A stretch of DNA of 64,000 nt from Baylisascaris procyonis (GCA_037389465.1 JAZARR010000213.1:5004501-5068500); one strand, 5' to 3'; positions 1 to 13,357 are shown, counted from the stretch's first letter. Notes: generated by a model not told the origin, from the letters alone. Numbers and translations: made by a program.

Positions 1-3000
1 TAAACCCGTAATCCACACTGGCATAGAATTCTTCGTTTAGCTATGCGATTCATCTTATTACTGATAATTTGCATATCGGTCAAAGGCTTAACAGCAATAA
101 CTTTTTCTTTCGAAAATGGGTTTTGGCACTTGTTTCAAGTCAGCTGCATGAAAGTGACATTGAAGAGATGCTCATAAAATGATTGCCCACAATTTTTTTC
201 CTGGAACTTAGAGCCAGAAATCTAGGCAGCATGTCAGTTTTCCAACCTAGCTCTCTTGGCGTGTCACCAACTCTTGATTGTTTGATTTCCCATTTCTTCG
301 TCATTTTTCACTTGAAAAAGTTCTTCGTTCGTCAGTGTGCAATACTGCTAGTGCTTCAGTGCAGATTTTCTTATTCGTTCTGTTTGCAACAAATAGCGAT
401 GATCGTTCTCAAAAAATGAAACGGCAATCTGCAGTGCTTATAATGCGAATTCTGATGGCGTTTATACAAGGTTTCGTATGCCGTATACCGTATTTCTCAA
501 AATAGAGCCGCTGGGTTCTTTGCAATACAAAACGAGCAGTCCTCTGTTCAAAAGAGAGTGTCATTTTTGATTGATTGCCACGAGGAGTATCTTCTATCAG
601 ATTTTGGAATAGGAAGTCGTATTATTGTGTCCGTCTAATCGTTTTGTTTGTGGAAACGGCAGATTACCGTGACATATGCAAACAACAAAGTGTTGTTCAA
701 CTTATTACTGAAAAGTGAAAACAGAGTAGAGGAAAGATGAAAAATGCAAAGGGAATTACATTTTCACATTTGGAACTACGTTATGTTAATCGGGTGAAGA
801 ATGGTTGTTATACAAGATATAAACTTGCTGAAATTGCGGCATCCGGCTGCATTATTGCCGATAGAGGTCATCCTCTCTTTTTCTTTCCTCTTCGAGTCAT
901 CATTTATGCAAAGGAACCGAGTCAAGAATTTAGGGGGGAGGGAGCAATAAATCATTGGCCAACGTTTCAGTGCAAATCGCACCACGTTTGTGGTTAGCGT
1001 TAAAGCAGCAAGCTGAAAGCTGAAAGCATCTATCGCTAAATACCTTTGTTGGCACACACAATGTAACAACCAATTGGCGCTTCAACGCGTTTACATTACG
1101 AATCGCTCACAAAGGGCACCCTTTGTTTGGCTTCATTTTCTTTACAATATGTGCTTATAGTTACCAATCAATGTTATTGATGTTGCTCGAAATTGAGCTT
1201 TATATTGGTGTGAACAAAATAAATATGCATTTAAGTTGCTATAGTTGTAACATATATTGTTATTAGTGCTATGAAAAAATACAAGATCGAACCGTAGGGT
1301 TCATAATATACGATTATGGTAATATTTTCTATAAAATTGCACGATTCTATCATTGCGACTAGGATTTCACAAATAAAACGCTGAACGCTCACAGGCGCAT
1401 AGTTGCTCCACTCGTAATTCAACTGCATTGGCTATGAGATATAAGATCTATTCGAACCAACGAAAAACTACCACAAAAACTATGCCTCAAGCATTTTGGC
1501 TTAGGAGGGATAGCTTCTCGTACCGCGAGCAACTCGGCGGATGCTGTGTATATGCTCAATGAACAATCGTTGAGTATGGGGATGAAAACTGCTTGGATCA
1601 TTTTGTTGTATAGAGGCAGCTAGGATTGAATTTAAAAATTCAATTAGTTTTACTTTCGAGGTATACTTGGTCTTCACCTTCATTTGATTGACTCCTCGTT
1701 TCTGTTTGTTGTCCAACCAAACTTCCTGTCTCCATCGAATATCCAGTTCTCTTATCTTTTTACTTCCTTGCTCACCACTTGTCACCTTATGATGCCATTT
1801 GACGGCAAAACATTGTAAAAGTTATTTTCGTCGACAATGAATGAGTCTCCCTCTCTCTACTTTCAATTCGCAACACATTTTTTAAGATTAATTCATATAG
1901 CGTTTGGATAAGCTCGGAGGAAATTACTTTTATTTGTCCGGAAAGAAATTGTAACTGATTACGCATTATTCTCTCTCTTTGTTTGGGTACACCCGGTATT
2001 GAAATCCAACAATAGCCGACGTGAAATCGCTTCATGAAGCGCATATACCATTGTCTTCCAGTAGAACGACGATGGTTTCATGATCTAGTGAATGGGATGC
2101 AGTAGGGACGCATATAAATGGAATCGGATATATTCGGCGTCAGGAAGGCTCCAGCCGGAAAGCGCTGCATTTGGTGTTCTCATTTCTCTTGCCAGTATCG
2201 ACTTTGTTATACTAACATATATCATATTTCATATCTCTTTTTTTCTCACCACCCTTGATTATAGAGTGCTCTGAAGATGTCGTCCACTGAGAAATGCATA
2301 TAAAACCTTGAACACCAACGTTTTTCTGCATTAGTTTCCAAAAAAAAAAAACATTTTGGGGCCGCCTCAAATGTATTCGCCATATAAACAGCCAAGCAGC
2401 TTCGAGCAAGTTCTTCTCCCTCTAGGGTGCATTTATTATTTCCTTTCTTATTCACAAGCATATCATTGCATTCCGATTGAAATACTGAATATATTTTTTT
2501 CCGTTGAAATAATTCATCGAAGCAATGAAATCTTTTTGTACCCGTTTCGTGCTGTAATGTTTTTCCTCTTATAATATCCAGTAGAAAAAGTACATGAATG
2601 AACAAAGGGCGGATTTTATTTGCAAAAAAATAGATAACATGTGTAAAATTTTTTATTAGGTTGAGAAGATTTCATCATAGTGTAATGTATCTTTGGGTAC
2701 CGTTTTTCATTGTTGTATCTTTGAAATTCCAGTGTTCAATTCACATAGACAGAGTCAATTTCTAATGCGACTAGAGAAACGTCTAGATGTCTGAACAATT
2801 CGTCAATGTTTTTTTGATGACTTCAATGGGCGTTTTCTTTTGAAAATCAATTCTGAAGTAGAGAATTTTTTGACGCCAATGATGAGAACTCACTAATTGC
2901 CTTCTCCTATTCGAGCTTTTCAGCGTTTTTTTTTTTTTTTTGTATTTTGGTTTGCAGACTCGATTCCTTATTCTATTATTGAACTGTGAGCATTTCAGCT

Positions 3001-3440
3001 CTCGTGCACACGTGAATTCTGTAATATTTTTGCCACCATCAACATTATTAAACATTTATTTGATAACTTTTTGTGAGACCTGAGCTTTAATATTTCGATA
3101 TAAGACTCAGCTGAAAATTGTGGTTGATTAAGGAGTAGCGGTTTCTGGTTTGTGGTTGAAACGCTTATCAAATTATGTGAATGAATTGAAGATTTTTTTA
3201 GCAGTCGTGTAAACGCTTAACGTAAGCGCAATGTAAATTTTTCTTGTGGTTTAAACGCTCGATTAAAAGAGGATAAATGAAAGCTCAGTTAACTACTTTT
3301 TTCAGTGTGATATAGGATATTGCCCATTTTCTAGAAATGAATTAATCCAAACAATAACAGTTGCGCTGAAACAGAGTTTGTACTCCCAAATGTGAACATT
3401 TATGCTCGCCATGTAATTTTGCTAGTGCTTTCAAAGAAGA
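1..3440. other. No supported gene
   Basis: AT-rich sequence with poly-A/T runs. Short frames near 1438-1620 are open on both strands and cannot be assigned. A 119-codon minus-strand frame (2246-2605) contains long T/A-derived residue runs and no splice support. Confidence 0.5.
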
Positions 3441-3512
3441 AACAACCTAATATGCAGGATCGAGGGACTTTTAGTTTCGAAGCAGCTGCACTTGAGAACC
3501 ATTTATACGCGC

Positions 3513-3659
3513 ATGGGAGGAAGTGAATTCTATGGAGAAAAGTATGAGGACATTCAAAAGTATATGGACATGACAGCATTCAGTGAAGAAAAACTGATCG
3601 ATGTTGATCGGGGAATCAAGATCTGCGTGGATCAAGTGTGCTGTGGAATTACATTTTAG
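3513..3659 (+). CDS. Candidate terminal exon or small ORF (48 aa)
   Basis: ATG at 3513 opens MGGSEFYGEKYEDIQKYMDM and continues AFSEEKLIDVDRGIKICVD to TAG. The acidic, hydrophilic composition is unusual for the surrounding DNA. The frame is open upstream too, so it may be the end of an exon. Not recognised. Confidence 0.2.
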   Translation: MGGSEFYGEKYEDIQKYMDMTAFSEEKLIDVDRGIKICVDQVCCGITF

Positions 3660-3911
3660 GAGACATTCCTATCTATTAGACAATCTATTCTAGATGGCTA
3701 GAAGGTGATTACTATGATTTCTTGAGTTCCCATTATCACAAACAAATAACTAGGGCATGTCAAAATATTATTTATTTAAACAACTGTTGATATTATATTT
3801 CGTTCTCAAACCTCTTTTGGGAGCCTCAATATTGATGAAGGAACATTTTACATTTCTTTCGTCAGTGCAAAACGAACGGCGGAACTGATAGCTTCGAGAT
3901 ATTTCCAAACG

Positions 3912-4163
3912 ATGGGAAACAAACGTTCCTTATGTAATTGTAGAGAGGAAATTTCCGGGCACTTTACAGCATGGTGGTATGTAGTTACAATTACACATCG
4001 TTTGGAGAATAGATCAAAAGTGAGCCGAATCATAGCCACTTCTGAACACTATGGAAAAATTCGTATGAAAAATGTGATTTCTTGCAGCAGCCGCTCACAA
4101 GGTTTTTGCAGTAGCATCCAATCGACATCCGCTTGTATCTGTTCGTTGCAAGAATTTTTATAA
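3912..4163 (+). CDS. Candidate ORF with several cysteines (83 aa)
   Basis: ATG at 3912 opens MGNKRSLCNCREEISGHFTA, then HRLENRSKVSRIIATSEHYG, then KNVISCSSRSQGFCSSI, to TAA 4163. Six cysteines are present, two as CNC. A TTTCTTGCAG acceptor lies inside the frame, so the second half may be a separate exon. A 63-codon minus-strand frame overlaps. Not recognised. Confidence 0.2.
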   Translation: MGNKRSLCNCREEISGHFTAWWYVVTITHRLENRSKVSRIIATSEHYGKIRMKNVISCSSRSQGFCSSIQSTSACICSLQEFL

Positions 4164-5337
4164 TCTTATATTTTAATCTTCTACTGTCCCGTTTAAATTT
4201 CTCATTTTAATTTCAAGCCGTTCTTCTCTAGTAAACGTATGTATATCTTTAGGTTTCGTCATTCCAATGTTTTGGTAAATATTTCCATCGGATTCCATTC
4301 TACGGTAGTTCGTGTCTTCCCACTGCCCTGTAACGAGTCACGAAAACTTTTGTCATTACAAGGTGTAAAAACAGGTAAATTGCAATAGGAAGTTTATAAT
4401 GTTCGACCGTTATTACTAAGGTGGGTGCATATTTGCCGACAAGTAATTACACCGCATAAATGCATTTAATTTTGAGTAGTGAATCAACGGAAAAGTTGTT
4501 TAATGTCATCGAAGGTTTCTGAGCCAATGAATCTATTGTGATGATTTAGGTTGCAAATGTGTTATTTCGTAGCGACGGCGCCTACTGAAACCTCCGTTGA
4601 CACAGCGACACTTTATATAAGTCTTGCATCAATAATTTCTTTCTTAAATTTCTGTATTTTGTGAAAAAGTCTCATTTGTTTCAATACTTTTGTGCTTAAT
4701 AAGCAGTGACTACGACGATCAACCTTTCGTTATACAATATCTCTAATATTCTTTTACTATTCATAGACTGATTGCTTTTGCTGGTGTGTTTATCCTATAT
4801 CAGCATTTCTATATAATTTTTGTAATTGGGCTGCTATGAATGCAAACGCCTTGGTTATTGCAATACTGTTGATTTTTTGATGAAATGGAAGCTTTTGTTC
4901 CAATCGAATTTTGTTTTAAAAGTTGGATATTCGCTTACAAACACTACTCCTTTTGAATATATGCACTTCTATGGTGGAGTTTAAATTGGAGCATATTTCT
5001 CAGATGCACCCTCGAAAAACACCAATTTCATCTATAGTAACACGGAGAATCATTCCTTTAATAGAATCCTTTGTGATGCGCAAAATTTGTTTCTATCTCA
5101 AAAACGTTTCTAAGCAAAATGGTCAAAGTTGGAAAAAGAATGCTGCAGGAAGACTCCTTTCTCTATCATCTTGACGAAAGCAGGCTAAACGATTCGTGAA
5201 AATCGACAGGAAACAGCACCAGGATTTGAGACTCGCTCATAAATAATAAGCCCGCCCGCAGGATAGGAGAGGAAGAGATTCTCTGAGGTTTTATTAAGCT
5301 CATGATTCATCTAGTAAGCGACCTTTGAGACGAAATT

Positions 5338-5544
5338 ATGCCAGCCTCTATTCATTTCCATGAGCGGTTAGGATGCTTTTCGAAAAGCGATACAAAAAAC
5401 TACTTGGACAAAACTGTCGTCGCAAATGTCTTTTTGGACCTTCACGATCGGCTGTTAAACTGCTTTTTTACACATGACAAAATGCTTGCTTCTCTGATAT
5501 ATTATACCACCAACAAGTCAATACAATTATTTTTTTACACTTGA
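5338..5544 (+). CDS. Candidate ORF (68 aa)
   Basis: ATG at 5338 opens MPASIHFHERLGCFSKSDTK, then NYLDKTVVANVFLDLHDRLL. It ends in a T-rich, hydrophobic tail that may be intronic. No domain recognised; the length is within chance expectation. Confidence 0.17.
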   Translation: MPASIHFHERLGCFSKSDTKNYLDKTVVANVFLDLHDRLLNCFFTHDKMLASLIYYTTNKSIQLFFYT

Positions 5545-5552
5545 ATCGGCAG

Positions 5553-5727
5553 ATGTTTCTCACGTCAATCAGTCCTAGCCATCATTCCATATCCAGCTGT
5601 ACTCGTTGCACTGTTTCTAATGATTTGTACATCAGAATGCGCATAGGTGCATGGCCCCACATATCCGCTCTAATTCACTTCAGTGCGTCTTCACCAACCT
5701 TTCTTCAAATTTTGTCGTCCTCTACAA
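5553..5727 (+). CDS. Candidate first exon before a strong donor
   Basis: An ATG at 5553, directly after CGGCAG, opens a frame that ends at a consensus donor CAA|GTAAGT (5728). The peptide is Ser-rich (MFLTSISPSHHSISSC, then MRIGAWPHISALIHFS). The strong donor is the main support. No second exon was identified. Confidence 0.2.
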
Positions 5728-6182
5728 GTAAGTACCGACTGTTGAACATGACATTCCCTGAAAATGTAGCACTCAACATTGTTATGTCAAGTGCTCCACT
5801 TCACGAGCACAATGAATGACGTTCTTTGCGATGACACTCAATCAACCTTGTAAAACGCTTGTTGCACAACACTTTTTTCACCTTTTCGACGTTTTTACGT
5901 TTTCTCCGATCTTTTGGGTGCTGCCTAATTGCTGGCAAAGCTTAAAGCATATTCAAGTGGATTCTCACATCGCTTCTGAACGTCCATTTTATTTTTCAAT
6001 TAAGATTTTACTCTCTGAATGCAAATTGGCTAGGACATTATGCTGTGCATCGTTTCTTTCCCTGAGTATTTATCTTCTTTCAAATGCCCATTTGCTATGA
6101 ATTTTTACAATTCTTTATTCCCAAGGCTGTTGTTCTACAAATATGCACTCTCAACGCGTATTATGGCGACTTAGGTCTATGA

Positions 6183-6220
6183 ATGCGTGTACGTGTGTGT
6201 ATGTGTGTCTTTCTATCTAC
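6183..6220 (+). repeat. GTCT/GTGT-type interspersed repeat, copy 1
   Basis: GTGTGTATGTGTGTCTTTCT-type tract. It is followed after 38 nt by AAATTT, the arrangement shared with the copies at 55.9 kb and, inverted, 14.1 kb. Confidence 0.5.
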
Positions 6221-6285
6221 TAGTTTCAACCCATCGGCCACTGAAACCAGAGCTATAAAATTTAATATATCGAGTTAAACCACAG

Positions 6286-6427
6286 ATGCCTTCATTAGCT
6301 CATCCACGGAGTCGATCCATCACTTTCAAGAGGGTCGTGGACACATCGTACTACCTTCCCATTTCACTACCAGTCGCTTCGAGAAACACGCAAGAAGCGG
6401 TAAACATCCTGCAAATTGATCAACATG
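6286..6427 (+). CDS. Candidate first exon
   Basis: ATG at 6286, directly after AAACCACAG, opens MPSLAHPRSRSITFKRVVDT, then SRNTQEAVNILQIDQH, up to a donor CATG|GTGTGT. The acceptor-ATG arrangement would suit trans-splicing, if the organism does that. The unspliced frame continues to 6489. Not recognised. Confidence 0.2.
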
Positions 6428-7320
6428 GTGTGTGCTTTTGCGATTCCGCTCATCAGAACAATTCATCTTCACATATAGCGCACAAATAATCAACATTCCA
6501 GCATATGTGCTCCTACTTTAACTTTAATTGTGCCCTGCACATTGTGCAAATTTCCTACGTAATATTCCTCCTCTAGACATCAGTGATTTCGTAATGAATG
6601 TCAAATTTCGAGAATATTTATGTTTATATAAATAACACCTTGCAGATCTAATCATGGCTTTAGAACCATGATAATATCCGCAAAATTGGACCCTAAAATT
6701 TCCTATTGTAATTGCACAGGTTCTTAAGCTGACACAAGTTTATACCGTCGAGGAAGCGTCTATACGAACGCACACGTTAACAGGCTCGTCGTAGGCTTAG
6801 AGTGGTTTTAAGTAAAAAATCACGAACATACATGAAAAGAATGTTTTCCATAAGGTTTAAAATTCCTCTTAGATATGAATATAATGATGCGCAATTCTTG
6901 TTTTTATTGGCGAATAATGAAGTTATTGGATGTGAATTGCAAAGGCTGTTCTCCTCTCAGCACCTCTAATCCTCTAGCTTACATTGCTCATTTATTGCAT
7001 TAGTCAAAATGCTTGAAAGCAGCTTTTAATGCTTCTCTTGCTACAAAGTAAAGCAGATAGTCGCATATGTCATAATGTAAGCAGGAGAATGCTATTGTGC
7101 ATTGCAGATAATCTTGGCAAGAGCAATTAGAAGCAAATTCTTGAGAAATTCATGTGAGCAATTATCTTCCCTTCATCTTTCATTCAAATACACCGTTTAC
7201 TCAAATATATTGACGATTGAAAGCAGCTTTTTGGTCATATCTCTATGCAAATATTTCAGGCCGTTTTGCTTATCGAACCACCACAAGAGTGTGTGACGGT
7301 GACATCTGATTGAGTAAGCT

Positions 7321-7370
7321 TATGTGTCTGTGTCTGCGTGTCTGCCTTCCTGTCTATCTGAGTGTCTGCC
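7321..7370 (+). repeat. GTCT-type interspersed repeat, copy 2
   Basis: Degenerate GTCTG units (TGTGTCTGTGTCTGCGTGTC and on). An AAATTA/GAAATT region follows at about 30-50 nt. Confidence 0.5.
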
Positions 7371-7874
7371 TACAAATGATGGTAGTACCTCATGAATCAC
7401 AAAAGATAAATTAATGAAATTCTAGACTGAAAGTGTATCTCTACTGGCTAGCCAAGCCTTTAAAATTTACAACCCTGTACCACATTCTGTGAGATATTGC
7501 CAGGGATGGTTTTGTTGGTTGAAGATTTGAATAATCACCCGTTATTATTTTAAAAAAATCGTTATTAAATACTTCATGGAAAAACAAATCGTTATATGAA
7601 ATCGCATAATTTGACGCATTTTACGTCTGAAAATTTAAAGTCATTAGGACGCACTCAAATCGCCTCATCGATCGTTCTTTACGGCTCAGGGAAGGAATAA
7701 TGAAGCGAAATAAGTGCATCAAAGAGTGAATTTAATTGCTGTCGCGAGATGCTTCAATTGATGTTCTTCTGTTCCTTGAGCGCTTTGTGTGCGAAGGTGA
7801 ATGACTCCGAATGACCGTTAAGTTCAGCGTTCTCAAATTAGAATATGAAAATGTTTCATTGATCGATTATAGAG

Positions 7875-7898
7875 ATGACGATCGAATATGATCGTCAT
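7875..7898. repeat. Perfect inverted repeat, 9-bp arms, 6-nt spacer
   Basis: ATGACGATC and GATCGTCAT flank GAATAT. It lies at the end of a minus-strand open frame (7867-8067). It could form a short hairpin; no function is shown. Confidence 0.6.
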
Positions 7899-10800
7899 TC
7901 ACATTTTCCTGCAGCTTAGATATGAAACACTTTGAGAACAATGCATCCACAGTCGTACAATCTAATGAAAAATCGCTCGGAGGTGCACGGTAAGAAGCGG
8001 CACCTCTGCTTCCTCCAAGTGAACATAACTTAATTAAAACTGGAAATATATGAGCCATGTTACTCACTATTTAGTTAATGGTAAAGACTAGAAATGAAAT
8101 TTGGTTAATGCAAAGAGTGGAAAAATCAAATGAATGAAGTTCTGTCTGAGAAATCTCTAATAATGGTGTGCATGCGCTAAATTATAGCTTCAATTGCAAT
8201 TGATGGCTGAAGCTTCCGGTTAGAATCCGGTTCCGTGTAATATTCAATTACTAATCGAGCGAGACTAATAATACGACAACTTCGTAGACCAATTTTTTCG
8301 GTGGTTTCTTAGAATTGCCCACTGTCTAGATTTCACTCCATTTCACTTTTATTTATGCAGGTAATTTAATGTGCCTGATATTTGCATAGGCAACATGATA
8401 TGTGTGGATTTTGCTAGGCTCTAATCTACCGATTGCAAATTGCTAATTTCCAATAGAAATGACATCGAAAAATGCGTAATGTTGCAAAATCAACCTCGAC
8501 CAATTGCGACTGTGATCTTTATCTAGAGCAGAGCTAACGTTTCGCAAACAATGACAAAATTTTTGTTCCGAACTGCAATATATCTCTGTTGCGAATTGAA
8601 AAGTGTTTAAATCTATCTGCAACGCTCATTATTTCTTCGAAGTAACTGCAGCTCCATTTGCAACTGTGAGTATTTTAAAGACTTTCATAAAAAACCCATT
8701 GAATGAGCATACGAAATTGAGTGCAGCTAGAAGCGAGCTTTAAGTCAGCAGCGAGTTCGAATCACTAAGATAAATTAAAAGTAGAAGCTCTTATTCCCAT
8801 TATTGCATTGAAAAACCAAGACCGAGTCTTTTGATATCAGCCAAATGAACTAATCTGTGGGGAAAATTTTATCGCGACTTAGACAAGCAACATAAAGTGA
8901 ACTTCTAAATTGTCCTTGCGTCAGCTTTCATAGCGATAGCAACATTTTATTCTTTGCAAGACACCATTTTCAGGCCATCGCTTGCATAATGTTTTTGTTA
9001 AGTTGCGTAGATTTATTGCATGCAAATTTGGTACCAAATGCTATATAATATGCTGGTGTTAAGGTTCTTTTCTTTACTTGAATGTCGTATGATGAGAACC
9101 TGCACAAGCGGAACAAAAAAGGCGCATTTTCTGTGGGATCGGATAGACAAGATGGAAGAAGAACCAATAATGGAAATGCAATTCCCAGCTGCTTTGGTTT
9201 GCAGGAATATTTCAGGAAAATTGAGTGGATTTTTCTCAACTTGTTTGCAAAACAGATGCTTCATAATTATTTTCTAGTATTTTAACGCATATTTTCATAT
9301 TTTATCAAAATTTGTCTATATTTTTATGTCTCATGCGAAGTGAATTGAATTATACTGTATATGAAAGAATCAATGAAACTTCCGACTGAGTCGATTGCTC
9401 AATGCTATCCAATCATTGTTTGCATTCAACAACGAAAAAACAATGTTGAAACATGTGCTAAAATCAAAAAAAAATTTTTTTTCAACGGTAGGAAATAGAA
9501 AACATAAGCTGATTCGAGCGAAAATATGTGCAGGAGAAGATAACGTTCTTTCACTGAAGCAGTCGTGATGCAGTATTTTTTTCTTAATTTCTCATACAAG
9601 TGGGAGATTTTTCACTCACAAAGAAGCGAAGTTATTTTCCCTTCTTCCAACTGTGTTACACAAGAACGAAGGCTCAATTCGCCACAGTGACCTCTCTAGT
9701 GCTAACTAGAAGCGTATTAACTTCCGTTCTTCAAACCGTAGTACATATCCTCAGGTACGTGAAGGATAACGTTGTGAGAAAAGACTTGGAGAACAGTCTC
9801 CTAATTTCGTAATAACGTTATGCCGCTTACCGACGATGTGAGCTGCAAGTTCGTTTTCATTGCTTCCATTCGACGGGACTATTGAGATGATGTTTCAGAC
9901 ATTTTCTCTGCAGAATAGATATTTCTGTTCACTAATCATGTTTTCCGTTTCCTTGAAAGGAATCATATGTTTGCTTTTCATCCGTTTATAGCCACAACAG
10001 TTAAAATAGATGTGCCAACTAAATATAAGCAATACATGTATTAGTGACCGAATGACCATCAGGTGAATGGTGTTTGTCTGTTTTATTTGAATGCCCCACT
10101 TTCATCAATACGATTGCATTTGCGCAGTATGTTTGTGCTTACCAAGCAAACGTTTAAACGGTTACATTTCCGCGATTTGCACCCGTTCGAATGTTGCTAT
10201 TATTATATCTTTGTTGTGAATGATCGTTGTCTAAATGAATCAGAAAATATTCTTGAATGAGTCGTAATGTAAACGTAATCTATTACAAATAGAATCTCAT
10301 CATATTCAACAATAACTCTATGCTCATATATGAAGAAAGCAGAATTTATGCGAATAACGATTCATCTTTCATCATCTTCCTATTTCTTTCATTTCTACTT
10401 AAGAGGAGTGTTTCCGAAGCTTTGAGCTTGTAAAGTGAACATGCAATATAGATGCTTTGAGCATACATCCAAATAAGCAAATATATTAATATTTTTTACC
10501 ATGTTCTCCTTAGTGCAACTACCTATTTTCATACTGTTGAATGTCAAGACTCGTCTATCATTTCCTGCTGTTCTATACAATCGTAATTGATAGTTGCTTT
10601 GCAAATAAACGCCTAGTTCGACTTCTTCAGCTCGACATCGTTAACCTCTCAGCTTATCTGCAAGGTTCAGCCTGATGATCCTCTCCAGCGACTGCAAAAA
10701 ATAGGTTACAGATTTTCTCAGATAAGTTACAGATTTCGTTGACGCTTTCAACTCCCCGTTTAGCTGAGTTTCAAGGTGAATATTCTTGATAAATGCATTC

Positions 10801-12195
10801 ATTGTGCGAAACTTGAATAGTCGGCGCGATGATGCCCATGAAAAACAGACAATGTAGAAATGAAGTTTTGATTCCGAAGCTTGTGAGAAAAAATTTTTGC
10901 GAAGGATGGTTCATGATCTGTCGTCTGGTTTCTTCTCAACTGTCCAACTGCCGTCAAATTTCACAGTTGAGGTATTGGGGAATGCAGATATTAAAAAAAA
11001 AAATATTCTCAAGAAGTCGCATGATCTTTTCTGCAATAGTCGTAGAATCATTTTAATTCACATTGAACTCTCTTACAAAAGGCACACGTCATGCTATATC
11101 ATGGAGATCACTTCTCAACCTATTTGACAGTTTCATGTGCATAAGTTCTCCTTTAAAATTTTCATTTATTACAAAGAGAAAACTTCAAATTAGAAGGTTA
11201 GTTGCGACCTCGAAGAGCCTTTATTTCTTCCATCTCTTATGAATGGCCTCTGAAGCATGATTAATAGCTTAAACTATCCATTTGTGCAGCAGTTATCCGG
11301 GATAGTCTATCTGTGCACACATAAGGTGAGGTTTGGAGGTTGTACGGTGACTTGGTCTGCACCAGCGTCGCATAAATTTGCTCAATCCTGAAGCAACTGT
11401 TGTTTCCATGGTGCATCCTACAGGTATCGAAAAAGTCTGCCTAGAAGTGTTTGACACTGGTTATGCAATTCAACGATAGTGGACTCAGGTAAGTTTTTCA
11501 CGACGGCGTTCTTGTTAATTGCTTGTGTTGATGAGGTTTTCCGGAATGATTCTGCGGCAGCAATTCAGCAATGCTTAAGCGTAAAGATGGCTAGAGGTTT
11601 ATCGGTGGAATATGCATCATACGAGGCATAAAATAAAATGAGAACGTCATAGAAAATGAGTCACTGAATTTTTTTGCATTTTTTGATGAAAAACCGATGC
11701 ATTGAATATGAATAGCTAACATGAATGTTGAATGTTTGCGTTCAATGAGAATACTTAAAAATGACGTCATTAGTGAAAAAAAGTTTGCAAATAAAAAATT
11801 CATGTGCCAAATGCGGCAAAAATGTTAACATGCGTAGTGGAAAGCAGAATTATTATATAACTTTTTTCATCAAAATGAAATCGATCGCTCGAGAAAATGG
11901 ACTCTCATAAAGGTATTGATCTCCGATTACATTATTCATATTGAGACTTATGAAACTCTATTTGCGTTAGTTAATATACCTTTGATGATAACGAAATGAA
12001 TATACTTGATGATATGATAAATATAGAAGATGGAAAGTGCACTAAGGGACCGGCACTATGCGAGCTTTACCACTGCCTCCAAAAAATTGGGTCTAGATTG
12101 CCAATAAAAAACAAATAATGCACCATGACGTACTATTCTCTCTTCTAGACGAACTGTGTTATTCGCGCTTACAAGATTGAACTTAAAAATCTACA

Positions 12196-12713
12196 TCATA
12201 GCAGCGTCGTGTTGGTGATAACATGCATGCGTCTGTCCATCTGTTTGTCATGCGTCTGTCCAATTTCAACAGTTACAGACGCTCCAACCAACGCTCTCGC
12301 GTTTGTGGCAATCTCTTCTTTGATCTCTTTCAGTAATCGCTCCATAATTGAGCAAAGACCACCTCGGAAAATCGAGAAGACAAACTGCCGTTTCAGCACA
12401 GCTGAATATTCTCAACACTCTTGGTTGAAAATTGTTTCTGCGCTGTCCTCAGCTCTCCTGCCGGATTTCCTCCACTACTCTTCAAACGTTATTAGCGGCG
12501 CACTCCACTTTACCGACCGTTTCCGATCGTTGAGTGTTTTCATCAGTAGAGCATATTCACCTTCATGTCGCACTCTCAGATTTTGCGTAGTATTTGTCAA
12601 GTTCAGGCGTGCTACTTCGCTCCTATCACACTTCCGACAGTTATAGCCTTCCACATCAGGTGAGATGGGCTATGATATTCGCCCTGTTTCTGTGCACTCT
12701 GAGGGTCAGTCAT
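12196..12713 (-). pseudogene. Degraded coding-like block beside a GTCT repeat
   Basis: The minus strand reads like protein in shifting frames. An ATG at 12713 opens MTDPQSAQKQGEYHSP. Another frame reads CRKCDRSEVARLNL, then HEGEYALLMKTLNDRKRSVK, reaches TAG and carries on as WRKSGRRAEDSAETIF. A third reads SIMERLLKEIKEEIATNARA and runs into the GTCT-type repeat at 12227-12261. In-frame stops and frame changes suggest a decayed gene or mobile-element ORF, though short introns are possible (a GTAGTG/ATTCAG pair of about 77 nt would join two blocks in phase). The 145-codon plus-strand frame 12209-12646 starts at GTG and is probably its antisense shadow. Confidence 0.27.
12227..12261 (+). repeat. 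GTCT-type interspersed repeat, copy 3
   Basis: ATGCGTCTGTCC occurs twice, 18 nt apart, around a CTGTTTGTC core. It adjoins the degraded coding-like block at 12.2-12.7 kb. Confidence 0.5.
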
Positions 12714-13135
12714 TTTGAACTGTTATGATGTTAGCTGCAGTACACAATATTGAAAAGAGAAAAATATACTGAAAAATAAAAATTGTATGCAATTTCCACT
12801 CGCTGCAGTTTCATTTGTCGTTCATACATCCAGTGAGAGGTTTGATATTCTAGAGAGTCCCTATTAAATATCACCCTTAAAAGAGGAATTCATTTGCTTT
12901 TATTTGAGCGATGGAATATATAATATTCTCCCATAAATGTCTTATAAAGGATGACGGCACAGAGATTAAAAAGATGAAGAAGAAAATGGCCTCTTCGAAT
13001 ATAATCTGATGAGCAAGAAAAAACATCTGAAACTGAAAGATAGTCATCCACTCTTTTTGAGTTCGCTGAATATCTGAATAAGCAAATTTGCTTTAAGTTC
13101 TCAAATAAATAAATTGTCCCTACAGTAAACGATAG

Positions 13136-13357
13136 AGGATTTTCGGCACCGAACGCTTAAACTTGAAACTGGAAAAACGTGGTAAACACTATTTTCAATC
13201 TCCTTTGCGTGAGATGAATTTAAGGTACAAACTAAATGAAAACATAGTGCAATGTGCTTTTACTTTTTTCCAACAAATCGGTGTTAAGCTATTCTTCTAC
13301 CACCTTCCGAAGATTCGGCTGGACTGTATTTATTACTTACTCGCGAATTTAAATTGA
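13136..13357 (+). CDS. Open block, candidate terminal exon
   Basis: Open after TAG 13133-13135 (acceptor-like AACGATAG) to TGA 13357. It reads RLNLKLEKRGKHYFQSPLRE, then LRYKLNENIVQCAFTFFQQI, then HLPKIRLDCIYYLLANLN. The 73 residues alternate basic and hydrophobic stretches in a protein-like way. No domain recognised. Confidence 0.24.
   Translation, partial: RIFGTERLNLKLEKRGKHYFQSPLREMNLRYKLNENIVQCAFTFFQQIGVKLFFYHLPKIRLDCIYYLLANLN

Larger units (their letters stand above)
6500..12190. other. Mostly featureless apart from one repeat copy
   Basis: Apart from the repeat at 7.3 kb and the inverted repeat at 7.9 kb there is little. Weak protein-like stretches occur at 7867-8048 (-), 9020-9260 (+) and 11250-11480 (both strands). 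At 11478-11485 a CAG|GTAAGT donor consensus follows an in-frame stop, so it has no matching exon. Confidence 0.4.

Noticed and set aside
2246..2605. 119-codon minus-strand frame
   Set aside because: No splice sites, no coherent domain, and a run of this length is expected a few times by chance.
12209..12646. 145-codon plus-strand frame
   Set aside because: It starts at GTG, is Ser-rich with a neutral purine balance, and is best explained as the complement of the coding-like minus strand.
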